Source: UBA8752 sp002172485 (GTDB lineage: Bacteria; Bacteroidota; Bacteroidia; Flavobacteriales_D; Sanyastnellaceae). From it: a stretch of 64,000 bases of DNA. Location of the stretch: assembly GCA_042089915.1 (NCBI GenBank), contig JBELJZ010000003.1:1-64000 (forward strand), given 5' to 3'. Of the stretch, positions 61,213 through 64,000 are shown in pieces. How positions within the stretch are numbered: position 1 is the first letter of the stretch; every line of letters starts with the position of its first letter. The notes beneath the pieces are model-generated. The model worked only from the letters and a program-made list of their open reading frames with translations. It was not told the origin of the DNA and did not search any database. The translations under genes were made by a program, and so were the position numbers.

Positions 61213-64000
61213 TCAATCGAACTCTGGGAATCGATCGGCAAATTCGTTTCTGCGCGACCGCGACGGCAACACCTGGTAGATGAACCGCTGGTTGTCCTCT
61301 TTGATGCGGCGCTTGTCGTCCTTCAACTCTGTGATGGCATCGATGAACATCTGGTCCTTGCTGGTGATGTTCATGACCCCATTGCGATACTCGAAGTAGT
61401 ACCAATTCTCGTCATCGAGGTGCAGGTAAATCCGAAGGGTTCCTCCACCGCCCAAAGCCCACTCGATGCGGCCCGGAATGCGGCGGAAAATGGGCTGCTT
61501 GTCCATGGAGACGATTCCGATGCCATTCTCTCCACTGACAAACGCGTCCTCGCTTGCGTCCCAGGTCAGGTCGAGTCCCGTGAACAGGAAGCGGTGCTGG
61601 ATGCTGGCAGGCGTCTTCTTGAATGCGCCCATGAGGGTCATTCCACCCAACACCTCATCGGCCCCTTCCAACCCGAGCCACTCGCGCAGGGCCGGCTCGA
61701 ACGTCGTCTGGGTGATGTCCAATGGAATCGAGGTGGGCCAGACCTGGATGCGCTCCGCCAAAGCTTTCCAAACCGCATCGTCAAACGGGAAGTCCACCCC
61801 TGTCGTGATGGAGGCTTCCATGCCTGTGCCGGTTGGGAACACCTTCACCTTTCCAGCCGAACGCTGCGTCACCATCCCCATGTCCACGGGCAGGCGCACA
61901 GGCCCGGTCCCCTCGATGGCACATTGTCCGGCTTCAAGGGAAATCAGCGTCCCCGGCAAGTCGGGCTGGAGCATCTTCTCTGGCGAGCCAGCGAGGTAGC
62001 GGCTGTTGCGCTTGTCATACCGCATATCTCCCGTGGCCGCGAGCATTCGGAATTCATCGTGCCCCCTCATCTCATCGACAAAAGCGCCATACGGACCGCC
62101 TCCGGGCTCATCCACATCCCGGAAATAAGCCCCCACACCGAGGTGGGCCATGAGCGGCGTCCGCAACGTGGTGTCCAGGGGAATCCGGACATCCTTCGGA
62201 TCGATGACCGCATCGAACAGCCATTGCTGCTTGTCGGTCTCCGGGCAAGCCGCCTCGAGGGAGACGGCGCCATCGAATTCGAGGTGTTGTCGGGCTGCGG
62301 CCAGCCGAACCTCACCGGAAAAGCCGAAGAACGGACTCAGGCTGAACCCCTCCTGTACGGGGATGGTGCCCCTTCCCACCGTCTCACCACTGGTGTCGAC
62401 CTCCACCGTTTCCAATTGAATGAGCTGCTCCAGTCCATTCTCGTCCACGTAAAACAGACTGGCCCTCGCCTCATAGTCGTAGCGGCCCAGGATGTTGACG
62501 TCCGCGTCAAACAGCCGGTGGTGCCGGGAAACGACATTGGCCACGATGACCGCCTTCGTGAGCTGGTCCATCTGGGCACGGCGGCGCACCACCACTTTGC
62601 CACTGTCAGGCTCCACGAAGGCATCCGCTGTTCGGATGAATTTCACATCCTCACAGGAGATCATGGCTTCCGATATGTCGTAAATCGCCGTAGGCGCCAA
62701 GAAATTCAGGCTGTCCTGGTCCGCCCGGGTGCTGTAGAAATTCGAGAGGGACACCGCGTCATCGGTGTCGATGACAAAGTCGTTGAGGGGCTCTCGATTG
62801 GAGGCCATCTCCATCTCGTCTTTGTCCATGTACCACTTGAACTCGTCCATGTAGCACAGGTACTGGTTGGCGGGGAGGTCAATCTTGGTTTCGCCGTCAT
62901 TGGAAGCGAAATCGCCAATCCGGGCATCGAAGTCGATGGTGCAGTGCACATTGTCCGTTTTGAAGGCCAACGCCCCTTCAACCCGCTGGTCCAACTGAAA
63001 AGACGCGGTGTCGCACAGGGTCCGCCTGCGGTCAAATTCGAACATGTCCGATGAGAGGGTCGCCCCGTTGAACCTCATGTCGCCTTGTCCCGACATGCCT
63101 GACGCAGACAAGGTGAGTCCTCCGGACAATTCGCTTTCTCCTTCAAAAAACCGGATGGGAACATCTTCTGAGCGCGCCGAAATTCTCGACTGACGCGGCT
63201 CAAACAACACGGCCACACCCTCGCCTTGTACCTCGGGCACTGGTGGCGGTCCGGCACTCTCCCGGTTGGTGAACGTCGTGGCCCATCCTTTGGTGCTGTC
63301 CGGCAACAGGACGAACCGATCGCTTTCGGCATGGGCAGTCCGGAAATCGAGCTTTCCGCCCCCTTGCAGTCCCCCGCCATTCAAGGTCAAGTCCTCATCG
63401 AACGTGCCCGCTCCGCCGTAGACCTGATAACCTCCATGGGGCGTGCTGGTTGTGAACCCGAGGTACAAATCCTCCATCACCTGCAGTCTTTCCTGAATCG
63501 GTGGCAGGAGGTCCCCTGATTCCAACGTGCCATCGAACACCAACTCTTGGCGGCCGAGGGCGTCCAAACTGTCGAGGCTGAAAGGCTCAACCACAAAGCG
63601 GAATCGCTCCCGCTCATAGGCACCTTGCTCGATGGCGGCATCGTCCCAGTACACGTAGCTCGGGGCATCGGTCACGAGGACGGGATACTGCGGATACACC
63701 TCACTGAGTCGGCCACTCCGGTTGATGGGCACATCCACGCGCAAGACGCCTTCGATGTTTTCGAGCGCATTCCGTACACGTTTCCGCTTGGCCCGTCCGC
63801 GAACATCCTTCTCCTCGTCGTCATTGACCTTGAGCTTGCACTGTTCCACTGCATTCAGCTCAATGGAGAAGGTTTCATAATCGAATGCATAGTCTGTACC
63901 GTCGAACTGCAGGTTGCCCGCACGAACGCCTCCGCCAAATGCGAAGTCCCGGTCCTCGCCGATGACCACCCGACCATCCCGGGGTTCGATGACCACACCC
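61213..64000 (-). CDS. C-terminal part of a very large protein of unknown function (5' end outside window)
   Basis: The minus-strand frame is open from the right edge to TGA at 61213, giving at least 928 residues without its start. It is rich in short beta strands and repeated phrases of the kind GGLTLSASGMSGQGDMRFNG and GGGLQGGGKLDFRTAHAESD, with charged, non-repetitive helices near the end (DAITELKDDKRRIKEDNQ, FIYQVLPSRSRRNEF). No catalytic motif is visible. The sequence suggests a large envelope protein with a beta-helix-like or lipid-transport-like beta structure. I recall similar C-termini in large uncharacterised Bacteroidota proteins, but give no function. Confidence 0.7.
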   Translation of the reverse strand, partial: GVVIEPRDGRVVIGEDRDFAFGGGVRAGNLQFDGTDYAFDYETFSIELNAVEQCKLKVNDDEEKDVRGRAKRKRVRNALENIEGVLRVDVPINRSGRLSEVYPQYPVLVTDAPSYVYWDDAAIEQGAYERERFRFVVEPFSLDSLDALGRQELVFDGTLESGDLLPPIQERLQVMEDLYLGFTTSTPHGGYQVYGGAGTFDEDLTLNGGGLQGGGKLDFRTAHAESDRFVLLPDSTKGWATTFTNRESAGPPPVPEVQGEGVAVLFEPRQSRISARSEDVPIRFFEGESELSGGLTLSASGMSGQGDMRFNGATLSSDMFEFDRRRTLCDTASFQLDQRVEGALAFKTDNVHCTIDFDARIGDFASNDGETKIDLPANQYLCYMDEFKWYMDKDEMEMASNREPLNDFVIDTDDAVSLSNFYSTRADQDSLNFLAPTAIYDISEAMISCEDVKFIRTADAFVEPDSGKVVVRRRAQMDQLTKAVIVANVVSRHHRLFDADVNILGRYDYEARASLFYVDENGLEQLIQLETVEVDTSGETVGRGTIPVQEGFSLSPFFGFSGEVRLAAARQHLEFDGAVSLEAACPETDKQQWLFDAVIDPKDVRIPLDTTLRTPLMAHLGVGAYFRDVDEPGGGPYGAFVDEMRGHDEFRMLAATGDMRYDKRNSRYLAGSPEKMLQPDLPGTLISLEAGQCAIEGTGPVRLPVDMGMVTQRSAGKVKVFPTGTGMEASITTGVDFPFDDAVWKALAERIQVWPTSIPLDITQTTFEPALREWLGLEGADEVLGGMTLMGAFKKTPASIQHRFLFTGLDLTWDASEDAFVSGENGIGIVSMDKQPIFRRIPGRIEWALGGGGTLRIYLHLDDENWYYFEYRNGVMNITSKDQMFIDAITELKDDKRRIKEDNQRFIYQVLPSRSRRNEFADRFPEFD

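Overview
The window looks like a chromosomal stretch of a Bacteroidota bacterium, probably from a high-GC Flavobacteriales-like lineage. Support comes from three secreted proteins with C-terminal type IX secretion (T9SS) sorting domains, GCTDPxAxNY...DDGSC repeats, Bacteroidota families (DUF2797, DUF6913-like, DUF5723-like, split transketolase) and many -7 boxes of the Bacteroidota type TAnnTTTG. The rank below phylum is inferred. Two runs of exactly 100 N show that this is a draft assembly.

Layout. 1-9.4 kb: the C-terminus of a large Cys-repeat secreted protein, a TlpA/DUF4369 thioredoxin and HEAT-like pair, an epimerase and hydrolase pair, a T9SS cargo protein, DUF2797, YqgE, and an M14 peptidase overlapping an HSL-type esterase. 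9.6-17.5 kb: a minus-strand five-gene operon with tight joins, PaaZ - S41-like peptidase - exported protein of unknown function - GH92 alpha-mannosidase - class III aminotransferase. 17.6-20.4 kb: a T9SS cargo protein, a gene-free 0.6 kb segment with a dif-like Xer site at one end and a lone XerD-like arm at the other, and a TPR protein. 20.5-31.2 kb: gyrA, clpC-ftsB, ychF with a SnoaL-like lipoprotein, and a split transketolase whose halves are separated by a VWA-domain gene. 31.2-41.5 kb: dapA, pirin, msrA, an outer-membrane DUF5723-like protein, ilvE, a LuxR-type response regulator, rnz with a T9SS protein and a STAS protein, and pyrR-pyrB. 41.5-49.3 kb: ribosomal protein S1 with a very long Glu/Ala/Pro repeat extension, and a 1622-residue protein with TPR, PD40 and three SPOR regions. 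49.4-64 kb: pruA, a chimeric nucleoid-type protein (coiled coil, two AT-hooks, winged helix, histone-H1-like tail), the RNase P RNA gene, an M28 peptidase, a PD40 lipoprotein with a pseudouridine synthase, a GH109-type oxidoreductase-glycosidase, an FadH-like reductase, an FG-GAP protein ending in a dockerin-like module, and the C-terminal part of a large unidentified protein.

Most genes are housekeeping, with cell-envelope, secretion and glycan-degradation genes between them. There is no CRISPR array, no tRNA or rRNA gene, no intact mobile element and no recognisable defence system. The best leads are the dif-like site with its partner half-site and orphan segment, the AT-hook/H1 chimera, the repeat-extended S1, the dockerin-like C-terminal module seen at both ends of the window, the VWA gene inside the transketolase pair, and a promoter -7 consensus with a TTTG and a TTCG form.
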